A stretch of 64,000 bases of DNA, taken from Acanthosepion esculentum (taxonomy: Eukaryota; Mollusca; Cephalopoda; Sepiida; Sepiidae). Shown here piece after piece: positions 12,347 to 25,186 of the stretch. The stretch is from the NCBI GenBank assembly GCA_964036315.1, contig OZ038485.1:72598824-72662823 (forward strand). The letters run 5' to 3'. Under the pieces are notes generated by a model. That model did no database searches, was not told the DNA's origin, and was given only the letters and a program-made list of their open reading frames with translations. Both the position numbers and the translations under genes were made by a program. How positions within the stretch are numbered: the first letter of the stretch is position 1; each line of letters opens with the position of its first letter.

Positions 12347-12990
12347 CTTCCTTTTACACCTAAAATTCAATATTTTTCAGAACATTGTAAAACTTAAAAT
12401 TTGCAATATAACTTTGTGAAAACTGTTGAAACTTGTTGAAATCAATAGTTTTCGATCGATCGATTTTCAATAATTTTATTGGTTTTCTAAAGATTTCAAT
12501 AAGTAAATCAATTTTACACGCAACCGTGTTTAACGTTGACAAACAAGCCAAAACAGCTTGCTTTTACACCTAAAATTCAATATTTTTCAAAACTTTGTAA
12601 AACTTAAAATTTGCAATATAACTTTGTGAAAACTGTTGAAACTTGTTGAAATGAATACTTTTCGATCGATAACATATCGATTTTGAATAATTTTACTGGT
12701 TTTCTAAAGATTTCAATAAGTAAATCAATTTTACACGCAACTGTGTTTAACGTTGAAAAACAAGCCAAAACAGCTTGCTTTTACACCTAAAATTCAATAT
12801 TTTTCAAAACTTTGTAAAACTTAAAATTTGCAATATAACTTTGTGAAAACTGTTGAAACTTGTTGAAATCAATAGTTTTAGATCGATAACATATCGATTT
12901 TCAATAATTTTATTGGTTTTCTAAAGATTTCAATAAGTAAATCAATTTTACACGCAACCGTGTTTAACGTTGAAAAACAAGCCAAAACAG
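12347..12990 (+). repeat. Three-monomer block, copy 1 (partner at 20891)
   Basis: A 210-bp deletion unit (12347-12556), then a unit with GATTTTGAATAATTTTACTGG and ACGCAACTGTG, then a unit with AGTTTTAGATCG. The same three units with the same marks occur at 20891-21534, offset 8544 bp. The deletion unit here also has CAGAACATTG and a TTGACAAAC change at its end. Confidence 0.8.
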
Positions 12991-13207
12991 CTTGCTTTTA
13001 CACCTAAAATTCAATATTTTTCAAAACTTTGTAAAACTTAAAATTTGCAATATAACTTTGTGAAAACTGTTGAAACTTGTTGAAATCAATAGTTTTAGAT
13101 CGGTAACATATCGATTTTCAATAATTTTATTGGTTTTCTAAAGATTTCAATAAGTAAATCAATGTTACAAACAACCGTGTTTAACGTTGAAAAACAAGCC
13201 AAAACAG

Positions 13208-13424
13208 CTTGCTTTTACACCTAAAATTCAATATTTTTCAAAACTTTGTAAAACTTAAAATTTGCAATATAACTATGTGAAAACTGTTGAAACTTGTGGA
13301 AATCAATAGTTTTCGATCGATAACATATCGATTTCCAATAATGTTATTGGTTTTCTAAAGATTTCAATAAGTACATCAATTTTACACGCAACCTTGTTTA
13401 ACGTTGAAAAACAAGCCAAAACAG
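13208..13424 (+). repeat. Variant monomer with mutated dyads, copy 2
   Basis: It matches the unit at 12130 in all four linked rare changes, including ATTTCCAATAATGTTATTGG, which breaks the CAATAA dyad. In both places it is followed by a CTTCC unit with CAGAACATTG, so a segment longer than one monomer was copied. Confidence 0.75.
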
Positions 13425-13641
13425 CTTCCTTTTACACCTAAAATTCAATATTTTTCAGAACATTGTAAAACTTAAAATTTGCAATATAACTTTGTGAAAA
13501 CTGTTGAAACTTGTTGAAATCAATACTTTTCGATCGATAACATATCGATTTTCAATAATTTTATTGGTTTTCTAAAGATTTCAATAAGTAAATCAATTTT
13601 ACAAACAACCGTGTTTAACGTTGAAAAACAAGCCAAAACAG

Positions 13642-13848
13642 CTTGCTTTTACACCTAAAATTCAATATTATTCAAAACTTTGTAAAACTTAAAATTTGCA
13701 ATATAACTTTGTGAAAACTGTTGAAATCAATAGTTTTCGATCGATAACATATCGATTTTCAATAATTTTATTGGTTTTCTAAAGATTTCAATAGGTAAAT
13801 CAATTTTACACGCAACCGTGTTTAACGTTGAAAAAGAAGCCAAAACAG
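13642..13848 (+). repeat. 207-bp deletion monomer, second case
   Basis: It carries the same 10-bp loss as the unit at 10846 and the same following marks (AATAGGTAAATC, AAAAAGAAGCC). Shared neighbours favour a copied segment over independent slippage. It also has TTCAATATTATTC near its start. Confidence 0.85.
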
Positions 13849-14282
13849 CTTGCTTTTACACCTAAAATTCAATATTTTTCAAAACTTTGTAAAACTTAAA
13901 ATTTGCAATATAACTTTGTGAAAACTGTTGAAACTTGTTGAAATCAACAGTTTTCGATCGATAACATATCGATTTTCAATAATTTTATTGGTTTTCTAAA
14001 GATTTCAATAAGTAAATCAATTTTACACGCAACCGTGTTTAACGTTGAAAAACATGCCAAAACAGCTTGCTTTTACACCTAAAATTCAATATTTTTCAAA
14101 AGTTTGTAAAACTTAAAATTTGCAATATAATTTTGTGAAAACTGTTGAAACTTGTTGAAATCAATACTTTTCGATCGATAACATATCGATTTTCAATAAT
14201 TTTATTGGTTTTCTAAAGATTTCAATAAGTAAATCAATTTTTCATACAGCCGTGTTTAACGTTGAAAAAGAAGCCAAAACAG

Positions 14283-16011
14283 CTTCCTTTTACACCTAAA
14301 ATTCAATATTTTTCAAAACTTTGTAAAACTTAAAATTTGCAATATAACTTTGTGAAAACTGTTGAAACTTGTTGAAATCAATAGTTTTCGATCGATCGAT
14401 TTTCAATAATTTTATTGGTTTTCTAAAGATTTCAATAAGTAAATCAATTTTACACGCAACCGTGTTTAACGTTGAAAAACAAGCCAAAACAGCTTGCTTT
14501 TACACCTAAAATTCAATATTTTTCAAAACTTTGTAAAACTTAAAATTTGCAATATAACTTTGTGAAAACTGTTGAAACTTGTTGAAATCAATACTTTTCG
14601 ATCGATAACATATCGATTTTCAATAATTTTACTGGTTTTCTAAAGATTTCAATAAGTAAATCAATTTTACACGCAACCGTGTTTAACGTTGAAAAACAAG
14701 CCAAAACAGCTTGCTTTTACACCTAAAATTCAATATTTTTCAAAACTTTGTAAAACTTAAAATTTGCAATATAACTTTGTGAAAACTGTTGAAACTTGTT
14801 GAAATGAATACTTTTCGATCGGTAACATATCGATTTTCAATAATTTTATTGGTTTTCTAAAGATTTCAATAAGTAAATCAATTTTACACGCAACCGTGTT
14901 TAACGTTGAAAAACAAGCCAAAACAGCTTGCTTTTACACCTAAAATTCAATATTTTTCAAATCTTTGTAAAACTTAAAATTTGCAATATAACTTTGTGAA
15001 AACTGTTGAAACTTGTTGAAATGAATATTTTTCGATCGGTAACATATCGATTTTCAATAATTTTATTGGTTTTCTAAAGATTTCAATAAGTAAATCAATT
15101 TTACACGAAACCGTGTTTAACGTTGAAAAACAAGCCAAAACAGCTTGCTTTTACACCTAAAATTCAATATTTTTCAAAACTTTGTAAAACTTAAAATTTG
15201 CAATATAACTTTGTGAAAACTGTTGAAACTTGTTGAAATCAATACTTTTCGATCGATAACATATCGATTTTCAATAATTTTATTGGTTTTCTAAAGATTT
15301 CAATAAGTAAATCAATTTTACAAACTACCGTGTTTAAGGTTGAAAAACAAGCCAAAACAGCTTGCTTTTACACCTAAAATTCAATATTTTTCAAAACTTT
15401 GTAAAACTTAAAATTTGCAATATAACTTTGTGAAAACTGTTGAAACTTGTTGAAATCAATAGTTTTCGATCGATAACATATCGATTTTCAATAATTTTAT
15501 TGGTTTTCTAAAGATTTCAATAGGTAAATCAATTTTACACGCAACCGTGTTTAACGTTGAAAAAGAAGCCAAAACAGCTTGCTTTTACACCTAAAATTCA
15601 ATATTTTTCAAAACTTTGTAAAACTTAAAATTTGCAATATAACTTTGTGAAAACTGTTGAAACTTGTTGAAATCAACAGTTTTCGATCGATAACATATCG
15701 ATTTTCAATAATTTTATTGGTTTTCTAAAGATTTCAATAAGTAAATCAATTTTACACGCAACCGTGTTTAACGTTGAAAAACAAGCCAAAACAGCTTGCT
15801 TTTACACCTAAAATTCAATATTTTTCAAAAGTTTGTAAAACTTAAAATTTGCAATATAATTTTGTGAAAACTGTTGAAACTTGTTGAAATCAATACTTTT
15901 CGATCGATAACATGTCGATTTTCAATAATTTTATTGGTTTTCTAAAGATTTCAATAAGTAAATCAATTTTTCATACAGCCGTGTTTAACGTTGAAAAAGA
16001 AGCCAAAACAG
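14283..16011 (+). repeat. HOR unit 1 of 4 (8 monomers, 1729 bp)
   Basis: Opens with a 210-bp deletion unit (14283-14492). Seven 217-bp units follow, with these marks in order: TTTTACTGG; TGAATACTT with ACACGC; AAATCTTTG with TGAATATTTTT and ACACGAAACC; ACAAACTACC with AAGG; AATAGGTAAATC; TCAACAGTTTT; and AAAAGTTTG with ATAATTTTG and TTTCATACAGCC. Length check: 210 + 7 x 217 = 1729, matching the distance to the next deletion unit. Confidence 0.85.
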
Positions 16012-18216
16012 CTTCCTTTTACACCTAAAATTCAATATTTTTCAAAACTTTGTAAAACTTAAAATTTGCAATATAACTTTGTGAAAACTGTTGAAACTTG
16101 TTGAAATCAATAGTTTTCGATCGATCGATTTTCAATAATTTTATTGGTTTTCTAAAGATTTCAATAAGTAAATCAATTTTACACGCAACCGTGTTTAACG
16201 TTGAAAAACAAGCCAAAACAGCTTGCTTTTACACCTAAAATTCAATATTTTTCAAAACTTTGTAAAACTTAAAATTTGCAATATAACTTTGTGAAAACTG
16301 TTGAAACTTGTTGAAATGAATACTTTTCGATCGGTAACATATCGATTTTCAATAATTTTATTGGTTTTCTAAAGATTTCAATAAGTAAATCAATTTTACA
16401 CGCAACCGTGTTTAACGTTGAAAAACAAGCCAAAACAGCTTGCTTTTACACCTAAAATTCAATATTTTTCAAAACTTTGTAAAACTTAAAATTTGCAATA
16501 TAACTTTGTGAAAACTGTTGAAACTTGTTGAAATGAATATTTTTCGATCGGTAACATATCGATTTTCAATAATTTTATTGGTTTTCTAAAGATTTCAATA
16601 AGTAAATCAATTTTACAAACTACCGTGTTGAAGATTTCAATAAGTAAATCAATTTTACACGCAACCGTGTTTAACGTTGAAAAACAAGCCAAAACAGCTT
16701 GCTTTTACACCTAAAATTCAATATTTTTCAAAACTTTGTAAAACTTAAAATTTGCAATATAACTTTGTGAAAACTGTTGAAACTTGTCGAAATCAATAGT
16801 TTTCGATCGATAACATATCGATTTTCAATAATTTTATTGGTTTTCTAAAGATTTCAATAGGTAAATCAATTTTACACGCAACCGTGTTTAACGTTGAAAA
16901 ACAAGCCAAAACCGCTTGCTTTTACACCTAAAATGCAATATTTTTCAAAAGTTTGTAAAACTTAAAATTTGCAATATAATTTTGTGAAAACTGTTGAAAC
17001 TTGTTGAAATCAATACTTTTCGATCGATAACATATCGATTTTCAATAATTTTATTGGTTTTCTAAAGATTTCAATAAGTAAATCAATTTTTCATACAGCC
17101 GTGTTTAACGTTGAAAATGAAGCCAAAACAGCTTCCTTTTACACCTAAAATTCAATATTTTTCAAAACTTTGTAAAACTTAAAATTTGCAATATAACTTT
17201 GTGAAAACTGTTGAAACTTGTTGAAATGAATATTTTTCGATCGGTAACATATCGATTTTCAATAATTTTATTGGTTTTCTAAAGATTTCAATAAGTAAAT
17301 CAATTTTACACGAAACCGTGTTTAACGTTGAAAAACAAGCCAAAACAGCTTGCTTTTACACCTAAAATTCAATATTTTTCAAAACTTTGTAAAACTTAAA
17401 ATTTGCAATATAACTTTGTGAAAACTGTTGAAACTTGTTGAAATCAATACTTTTCGATCGATAACATATCGATTTTCAATAATTTTATTGGTTTTCTAAA
17501 GATTTCAATAAGTAAATCAATTTTACAAACTACCGTGTTTAAGGTTGAAAAACAAGCCAAAACAGCTTGCTTTTACACCTAAAATTCAATATTTTTCAAA
17601 ACTTTGTAAAACTTAAAATTTGCAATATAACTTTGTGAAAACTGTTGAAACTTGTTGAAATCAATAGTTTTCGATCGATAACATATCGATTTTCAATAAT
17701 TTTATTGGTTTTCTAAAGATTTCAATAGGTAAATCAATTTTACACGCAACCGTGTTTAACGTTGAAAAAGAAGCCAAAACAGCTTGCTTTTACACCTAAA
17801 ATTCAATATTTTTCAAAACTTTGTAAAACTTAAAATTTGCAATATAACTTTGTGAAAACTGTTGAAACTTGTTGAAATCAACAGTTTTCGATCGATAACA
17901 TATCGATTTTCAATAATTTTATTGGTTTTCTAAAGATTTCAATAAGTAAATCAATTTTACACGCAACCGTGTTTAACGTTGAAAAACAAGCCAAAACAGC
18001 TTGCTTTTACACCTAAAATTCAATATTTTTCAAAAGTTTGTAAAACTTAAAATTTGCAATATAATTTTGTGAAAACTGTTGAAACTTGTTGAAATCAATA
18101 CTTTTCGATCGATAACATGTCGATTTTCAATAATTTTATTGGTTTTCTAAAGATTTCAATAAGTAAATCAATTTTTCATACAGCCGTGTTTAACGTTGAA
18201 AAAGAAGCCAAAACAG
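16012..18216 (+). repeat. HOR unit 2 of 4 (10 monomers, 2205 bp)
   Basis: Opens with a 210-bp unit and includes the first 259-bp unit (16439-16697). Its last five monomers (17132-18216) repeat the last five of the preceding unit (14927-16011), including the CATGTCG change at about 15911 and 18117. Its first five resemble the shorter 6-monomer units that follow. Length check: 210 + 259 + 8 x 217 = 2205. It therefore looks like a recombinant between the 8-mer and the 6-mer forms. Confidence 0.85.
16439..16697 (+). repeat. 259-bp monomer with 42-bp internal duplication
   Basis: A 28-bp stretch (AAGATTTCAATA..TTTTAC) stands at 16589-16616 and again at 16631-16658, separated by AAACTACCGTGTTG. 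The unit is thus 217 + 42 = 259 bp. The second stretch resumes at GTTG-AAG, where a short match to the CTAAAG context could have allowed slippage. The same unit recurs at 18861, 20198 and 25621, so the event happened once and was then copied. Confidence 0.92.
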
Positions 18217-19553
18217 CTTCCTTTTACACCTAAAATTCAATATTTTTCAAAACTTTGTAAAACTTAAAATTTGCAATATAACTTTGTGAAAACTGTTGAA
18301 ACTTGTTGAAATCAATAGTTTTCGATCGATCGATTTTCAATAATTTTATTGGTTTTCTAAAGATTTCAATAAGTAAATCAATTTTACACGCAACCGTGTT
18401 TAACGTTGAAAAACAAGCCAAAACAGCTTGCTTTTACACCTAAAATTCAATATTTTTCAAAACTTTGTAAAACTTAAAATTTGCAATATAACTTTGTGAA
18501 AACTGTTGAAACTTGTTGAAATCAATACTTTTCGATCGATAACATATCGATTTTCAATAATTTTACTGGTTTTCTAAAGATTTCAATAAGTAAATCAATT
18601 TTACACGCAACCGTGTTTAACGTTGAAAAACAAGCCAAAACAGCTTGCTTTTACACCTAAAATTCAATATTTTTCAAAACTTTGTAAAACTTAAAATTTG
18701 CAATATAACTTTGTGAAAACTGTTGAAACTTGTTGAAATGAATACTTTTCGATCGGTAACATATCGATTTTCAATAATTTTATTGGTTTTCTAAAGATTT
18801 CAATAAGTAAATCAATTTTACACGCAACCGTGTTTAACGTTGAAAAACAAGCCAAAACAGCTTGCTTTTACACCTAAAATTCAATATTTTTCAAAACTTT
18901 GTAAAACTTAAAATTTGCAATATAACTTTGTGAAAACTGTTGAAACTTGTTGAAATGAATATTTTTCGATCGGTAACATATCGATTTTCAATAATTTTAT
19001 TGGTTTTCTAAAGATTTCAATAAGTAAATCAATTTTACAAACTACCGTGTTGAAGATTTCAATAAGTAAATCAATTTTACACGCAACCGTGTTTAACGTT
19101 GAAAAACAAGCCAAAACAGCTTGCTTTTACACCTAAAATTCAATATTTTTCAAAACTTTGTAAAACTTAAAATTTGCAATATAACTTTGTGAAAACTGTT
19201 GAAACTTGTTGAAATCAATAGTTTTCGATCGATAACATATCGATTTTCAATAATTTTATTGGTTTTCTAAAGATTTCAATAGGTAAATCAATTTTACACG
19301 CAACCGTGTTTAACGTTGAAAAACAAGCCAAAACCGCTTGCTTTTACACCTAAAATGCAATATTTTTCAAAAGTTTGTAAAACTTAAAATTTGCAATATA
19401 ATTTTGTGAAAACTGTTGAAACTTGTTGAAATCAATACTTTTCGATCGATAACATATCGATTTTCAATAATTTTATTGGTTTTCTAAAGATTTCAATAAG
19501 TAAATCAATTTTTCATACAGCCGTGTTTAACGTTGAAAATGAAGCCAAAACAG
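18217..19553 (+). repeat. HOR unit 3 of 4 (6 monomers, 1337 bp)
   Basis: 210-bp unit, TTTTACTGG unit, TGAATACTT unit, 259-bp unit (18861-19119), AATAGGTAAATC unit, then a unit with ACCGCTTGC, AAAATGCAATA, ATAATTTTG and AAAATGAAGCC. 210 + 259 + 4 x 217 = 1337. I saw no difference from the next unit, so this is a recent tandem duplication. Confidence 0.88.
18861..19119 (+). repeat. 259-bp monomer, second copy
   Basis: Same 42-bp internal duplication with the same AAACTACCGTGTTG junction as at 16439, preceded and followed by the same monomer types. Confidence 0.9.
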
Positions 19554-20890
19554 CTTCCTTTTACACCTAAAATTCAATATTTTTCAAAACTTTGTAAAAC
19601 TTAAAATTTGCAATATAACTTTGTGAAAACTGTTGAAACTTGTTGAAATCAATAGTTTTCGATCGATCGATTTTCAATAATTTTATTGGTTTTCTAAAGA
19701 TTTCAATAAGTAAATCAATTTTACACGCAACCGTGTTTAACGTTGAAAAACAAGCCAAAACAGCTTGCTTTTACACCTAAAATTCAATATTTTTCAAAAC
19801 TTTGTAAAACTTAAAATTTGCAATATAACTTTGTGAAAACTGTTGAAACTTGTTGAAATCAATACTTTTCGATCGATAACATATCGATTTTCAATAATTT
19901 TACTGGTTTTCTAAAGATTTCAATAAGTAAATCAATTTTACACGCAACCGTGTTTAACGTTGAAAAACAAGCCAAAACAGCTTGCTTTTACACCTAAAAT
20001 TCAATATTTTTCAAAACTTTGTAAAACTTAAAATTTGCAATATAACTTTGTGAAAACTGTTGAAACTTGTTGAAATGAATACTTTTCGATCGGTAACATA
20101 TCGATTTTCAATAATTTTATTGGTTTTCTAAAGATTTCAATAAGTAAATCAATTTTACACGCAACCGTGTTTAACGTTGAAAAACAAGCCAAAACAGCTT
20201 GCTTTTACACCTAAAATTCAATATTTTTCAAAACTTTGTAAAACTTAAAATTTGCAATATAACTTTGTGAAAACTGTTGAAACTTGTTGAAATGAATATT
20301 TTTCGATCGGTAACATATCGATTTTCAATAATTTTATTGGTTTTCTAAAGATTTCAATAAGTAAATCAATTTTACAAACTACCGTGTTGAAGATTTCAAT
20401 AAGTAAATCAATTTTACACGCAACCGTGTTTAACGTTGAAAAACAAGCCAAAACAGCTTGCTTTTACACCTAAAATTCAATATTTTTCAAAACTTTGTAA
20501 AACTTAAAATTTGCAATATAACTTTGTGAAAACTGTTGAAACTTGTTGAAATCAATAGTTTTCGATCGATAACATATCGATTTTCAATAATTTTATTGGT
20601 TTTCTAAAGATTTCAATAGGTAAATCAATTTTACACGCAACCGTGTTTAACGTTGAAAAACAAGCCAAAACCGCTTGCTTTTACACCTAAAATGCAATAT
20701 TTTTCAAAAGTTTGTAAAACTTAAAATTTGCAATATAATTTTGTGAAAACTGTTGAAACTTGTTGAAATCAATACTTTTCGATCGATAACATATCGATTT
20801 TCAATAATTTTATTGGTTTTCTAAAGATTTCAATAAGTAAATCAATTTTTCATACAGCCGTGTTTAACGTTGAAAATGAAGCCAAAACAG
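19554..20890 (+). repeat. HOR unit 4 of 4 (6 monomers, 1337 bp)
   Basis: Same six monomers in the same order as 18217-19553, at offset 1337. It contains the third 259-bp unit at 20198-20456. It ends with AAAATGAAGCC, after which the array switches to the block also found at 12347. Confidence 0.88.
20198..20456 (+). repeat. 259-bp monomer, third copy
   Basis: Same 42-bp internal duplication and junction as the units at 16439 and 18861. It belongs to the tandem 1337-bp repeat. Confidence 0.9.
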
Positions 20891-21534
20891 CTTCCTTTTA
20901 CACCTAAAATTCAATATTTTTCAAAACTTTGTAAAACTAAAAATTTGCAATATAACTTTGTGAAAACTGTTGAAACTTGTTGAAATCAATAGTTTTCTAT
21001 CGATGGATTTTCAATAATTTTATTGGTTTTCTAAAGATTTCAATAAGTAAATCAATTTTACACGCAACCGTGTTTAACTTTGAAAAACAAGCCAAAACAG
21101 CTTGCTTTTACACCTAAAATTCAATATTTTTCAAAACTTTGTAAAACTTAAAATTTGCAATATAACTTTGTGAAAACTGTTGAAACTTGTTGAAATGAAT
21201 ACTTTTCGATCGATAACATATCGATTTTGAATAATTTTACTGGTTTTCTAAAGATTTCAATAAGTAAATCAATTTTACACGCAACTGTGTTTAACGTTGA
21301 AAAACAAGCCAAAACAGCTTGCTTTTACACCTAAAATTCAATATTTTTCAAAACTTTGTAAAACTTAAAATTTGCAATATAACTTTGTGAAAACTGTTGA
21401 AACTTGTTGAAATCAATAGTTTTAGATCGATAACATATCGATTTTCAATAATTTTATTGGTTTTCTAAAGATTTCAATAAGTAAATCAATTTTACACGCA
21501 ACCGTGTTTAACGTTGAAAAACAAGCCAAAACAG
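20891..21534 (+). repeat. Three-monomer block, copy 2 (partner at 12347)
   Basis: It repeats the deletion unit, the TTTTGAATAATTTTACTGG / ACGCAACTGTG unit and the AGTTTTAGATCG unit of 12347-12990. The 210-bp unit here (20891-21100) has decayed further: the dyad region reads CTATCGATGGATTTTC, and AACTTTG replaces AACGTTG near its end. Its separation from the partner (8544 bp) shows that the older arrangement spans the younger 14.3-20.9 kb HOR. Confidence 0.8.
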
Positions 21535-23487
21535 CTTGCTTTTACACCTAAAATTCAATATTTTTCAAAACTTTGTAAAACTTAAAATTTGCAATATAAC
21601 TTTGTGAAAACTGTTGAAACTTGTTGAAATGAATACTTTTCGATCGGTAACATATCGATTTTCAATAATTTTATTGGTTTTCTAAAGATTTCAATAAGTA
21701 AATCAATTTTACACGCAACCGTGTTTAACGTTGAAAAACAAGCCAAAACAGCTTGCTTTTACACCTAAAATTCAATATTTTTCAAAACTTTGTAAAACTT
21801 AAAATTTGCAATATAACTTTGTGAAAACTGTTGAAACTTGTTGAAATGAATACTTTTCGATCGATAACATATCGATTTTCAATAATTTTACTGGTTTTCT
21901 AAAGATTTCAATAAGTAAATCAATTTTACACGCAACCGTGTTTAACGTTGAAAAACAAGCCAAAACAGCTTGCTTTTACACCTAAAATTCAATATTTTTC
22001 AAAACTTTGTAAAACTTAAAATTTGCAATATAACTTTGTGAAAAATGTTGAAACTTGTTGAAATCAATAGTTTTCGATCGATAACATATCGATTTTCAAT
22101 AATTTTATTGGTTTTCTAAAGATTTCAATAAGTAAATCAATTTTACAAACAACCGTGTTTAAGGTTGAAAAACAAGCCAAAACAGCTTGCTTTTACACAT
22201 AAAATTCAATATTTTTCAAAACTTTGTAAAACTTAAAATTTGCAATATAACTTTGTGAAAACTGTTGAAAATTGTTGAAATCAATAGTTTTCGATCGATA
22301 ACATATCGATTTTCAATAATTTTATTGGTTTTCTAAAGATTTCAATAAGTAAATCAATTTTACACGCAACCGTGTTTAACGTTGAAAAACAAGCCAAAAC
22401 AGCTTGCTTTTACACCTAAAATTCAATATTTTTCAAAACTTTGTAAAACTTAAAATTTGCAATATAACTTTGTGAAAACTGTTGAAACTTGTTGAAATCA
22501 ATACTTTTCGATCGATAACATATCGATTTTCAATAATTTTATTGGTTTTCTAAAGATTTCAATAAGTAAATCAATTTTACACGCAACCTTGTTTAACGTT
22601 GAAAAACAAGCCAAAATAGCTTGCTTTTACACCTAAAATTCAATATTTTTCAAAACTTTGTAAAACTTAAAATTTGCAATATAACTTTGTGAAAACTGTT
22701 GAAACTTGTTGAAATCAATTCTTTTCGATCGATAACATATCGATTTTCACTAATTTTATTGGTTTTCTAAAGATTTCAATAAGTAAATCAATTTTACACG
22801 CAACCGTGTTTAACGTTGAAAAACAAGCCCAAACAGCTTGCTTTTGCACCTAAAATTCAATATTTTTCAAAACTTTGTAAAACTTAAAATTTGCAATATA
22901 ACTTTGTGAAAACTGTTGAAACTTGTTGAAATGAATACTTTTCGATCGGTAACATATCGATTTTCAATAATTTTATTGGTTTTCTAAAGATTTCAATAAG
23001 TAAATCAATTTTACAAACAACCGTGCTAAAGGTTGAAAAACAAGCCAAAACTGCTTGCTTTTACACCTAAAATTCAATATTTTTCAAAATTTTGTAAAAC
23101 TTAAAATTTGCAATATAACTTTGTGAAAACTGTTGAAACTTGTTGAAATCAATACTTTTCGATCGATAACATATCTATTTTCAATAATTTTATTGGTTTT
23201 CTAAAGATTTCAATAAGTAAATCAATTTTACAAACAACAGTGTTTAACGTTGAAAAACAAGCCAAAACAGCTTGCTTTTACACCTAAAATTCAATATTTT
23301 TCAAAATTTTGTAAAACTTAAAATTTGCAATATAACTTTGTGAAAACTGTTGAAACTTGTTGAAATCAATAGTTTTCGATCGATAACATATCGATTTTCA
23401 ATAATTTTATTGGTTTTCTAAAGATTTCAATAAGTAAATCAATTTTACACGCAACCGTGTTTAACGTTGAAAAACAAGCCAAAACAG
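21535..23487 (+). repeat. Mixed left-type monomers
   Basis: Nine monomers, mostly ACACGCAACC or ACAAACAACC units with TGAAAAC. Scattered private changes include TACACATAAAA, AAAATAGCTTGC, TCAATTCTTTTCG, TTTTGCACC and AACCGTGCTAAAGG. I could follow no clear HOR here. Satellite only. Confidence 0.75.
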
Positions 23488-23577
23488 CTTGCTTTTGCAC
23501 CTAAAATTCAATATTTTTCAAAACTTTGTAAAACTTAAAATTTGCAATATAACTTTGTGAAAAACAAGCGAAAACAG
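23488..23577 (+). repeat. 90-bp truncated monomer
   Basis: The unit starts normally (CTTGCTTTTGCACC) and runs to AACTTTGTGAAAA, then jumps straight to ACAAGCGAAAACAG. This removes 127 bp and joins the regions around monomer positions 76 and 204. Both break points sit in GAAAA/AAAAC, so a deletion at short homology is likely. It lies at the transition between the two array domains. Confidence 0.92.
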
Positions 23578-24011
23578 CTTGCTTTTACACCTAAAATTCA
23601 ATATTTTTCAAAACTTTGTAAAACTTAAGATTTGCAATATAACTTTGTGAAAACAGTTGAAAGTTGTTGAAATGAATACTTTTCGATCGGTAACATATCG
23701 ATTTTCAATAATTTTATTGGTTTTCTAAAGATTTCAATAAGTAAATCAATTTTACAAACAACTGTGTTTAACGTTGAAAAACAAGCCAAAACAGCTTGCT
23801 TTTACACCTAAAATTCAATATTTTTCAAAACTTTGTAAAACTTGAAATTTGCAATATAACTTTGTGCAAACTGTTGAAACTTGTTGAAATCAATAGTTTT
23901 CGATCGATAACATATCGATTTTCAATAATTTTATTGGTTTTCTAAAGATTTCAATAAGTAAATCAATTTTACACGCAACCGTGTTTAACGTTGAAAAACA
24001 AGCCAAAACAG

Positions 24012-24101
24012 CTTGCTTTTGCACCTAAAATTCAATATTTTTCAAAACTTTGTAAAACTTAAAATTTGCAATATAACTTTGTGAAAAACAAGCGAAAACA
24101 G
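24012..24101 (+). repeat. 90-bp truncated monomer, second copy
   Basis: Same deletion, same GAAAAACAAGCGAAAAC junction and same GCACC variant as 23488-23577, 524 bp further on (90 + 2 x 217). The AAGATTTG unit after it also matches, up to the switch from ACAAACAACTG to TTTCATACAGCC. So a segment of about 300 bp was duplicated together with the truncated unit. Confidence 0.92.
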
Positions 24102-25186
24102 CTTGCTTTTACACCTAAAATTCAATATTTTTCAAAACTTTGTAAAACTTAAGATTTGCAATATAACTTTGTGAAAACAGTTGAAAGTTGTTGAAATGAA
24201 TACTTTTCGATCGGTAACATATCGATTTTCAATAATTTTATTGGTTTTCTAAAGATTTCAATAAGTAAATCAATTTTTCATACAGCCGTGTTTAACGTTG
24301 AAAAAGAAGCCAAAACAGCTTTCTTTTACACCTAAAATTCAATATTTTTCAAAACTTTGTAAAACTTAAAATTTGCAATATAACTTTGTGAAAACTGTTG
24401 AGACTTGTTGAAATCAATACTTTTCGATCGATAACATATCGATTTTCAATAATTGTATTGGTTTTCTAAAGATTTCAATAAGTAAATAAATTTTTCATAC
24501 GGCCGTGTTTAACGTTGAAAAAGAAGCCAAAACAGCTTGCTTTTACACCTAAAATTCAATATTTTTCAAAACTTTGTAAAACTGAAAATTTGCAATATAA
24601 CTTTGTGAAAACTGTTGAGACTTGTTGAAATCAATATTTTTCGATCGATAACATATCGATTTTCAATAATTTTATTGGTTTTCTAAAGATTTCAATAAGT
24701 AAATCAATTTTACAAACAACCGTGTTTAAGGTTGAAAAACAAGCCAAAACAGCTTGCTTTTACACCTAAAACTCAATATTTTTCAAAACTTTGTAAAACT
24801 TAAAATTTGCAATATAACTTTGTGCAAACTGTTGAAACTTGTTGAAATCAATATTTTTCGATCGATAACATATCGATTTTCAATAATTTTATTGGTTTTC
24901 TAAAGATTTCAATAAGTAAATCAATTTTACAAACAACCGTGTTTAAGCTTGAAAAACAAGCCAAAACAGCTTGCTTTTACACCTAAAATTCAATATTTTT
25001 CAAAACTTTGTAAAACTTAAGATTTGCAATATAACTTTGTGAAAACAGTTGAAAGTTGTTGAAATGAATACTTTTCGATCGGTAACATATCGATTTTCAA
25101 TAATTTTATTGGTTTTCTAAAGATTTCAATAAGTAAATCAATTTTACAAACAACCGTGTTTAACGTTGAAAAACAAGCCAAAACAG
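24102..25186 (+). repeat. Right-type monomers before the displaced block
   Basis: Five monomers with right-domain marks: TAAGATTTG, TGTTGAGACTT, TGTGCAAAC, TTTCATACAGCC (or TTTCATACGGCC) and ACAAACAACC. Oddities are AATTGTATTGG, AAATAAATTTTTC and GTTTAAGCTTG. Satellite only. Confidence 0.75.
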
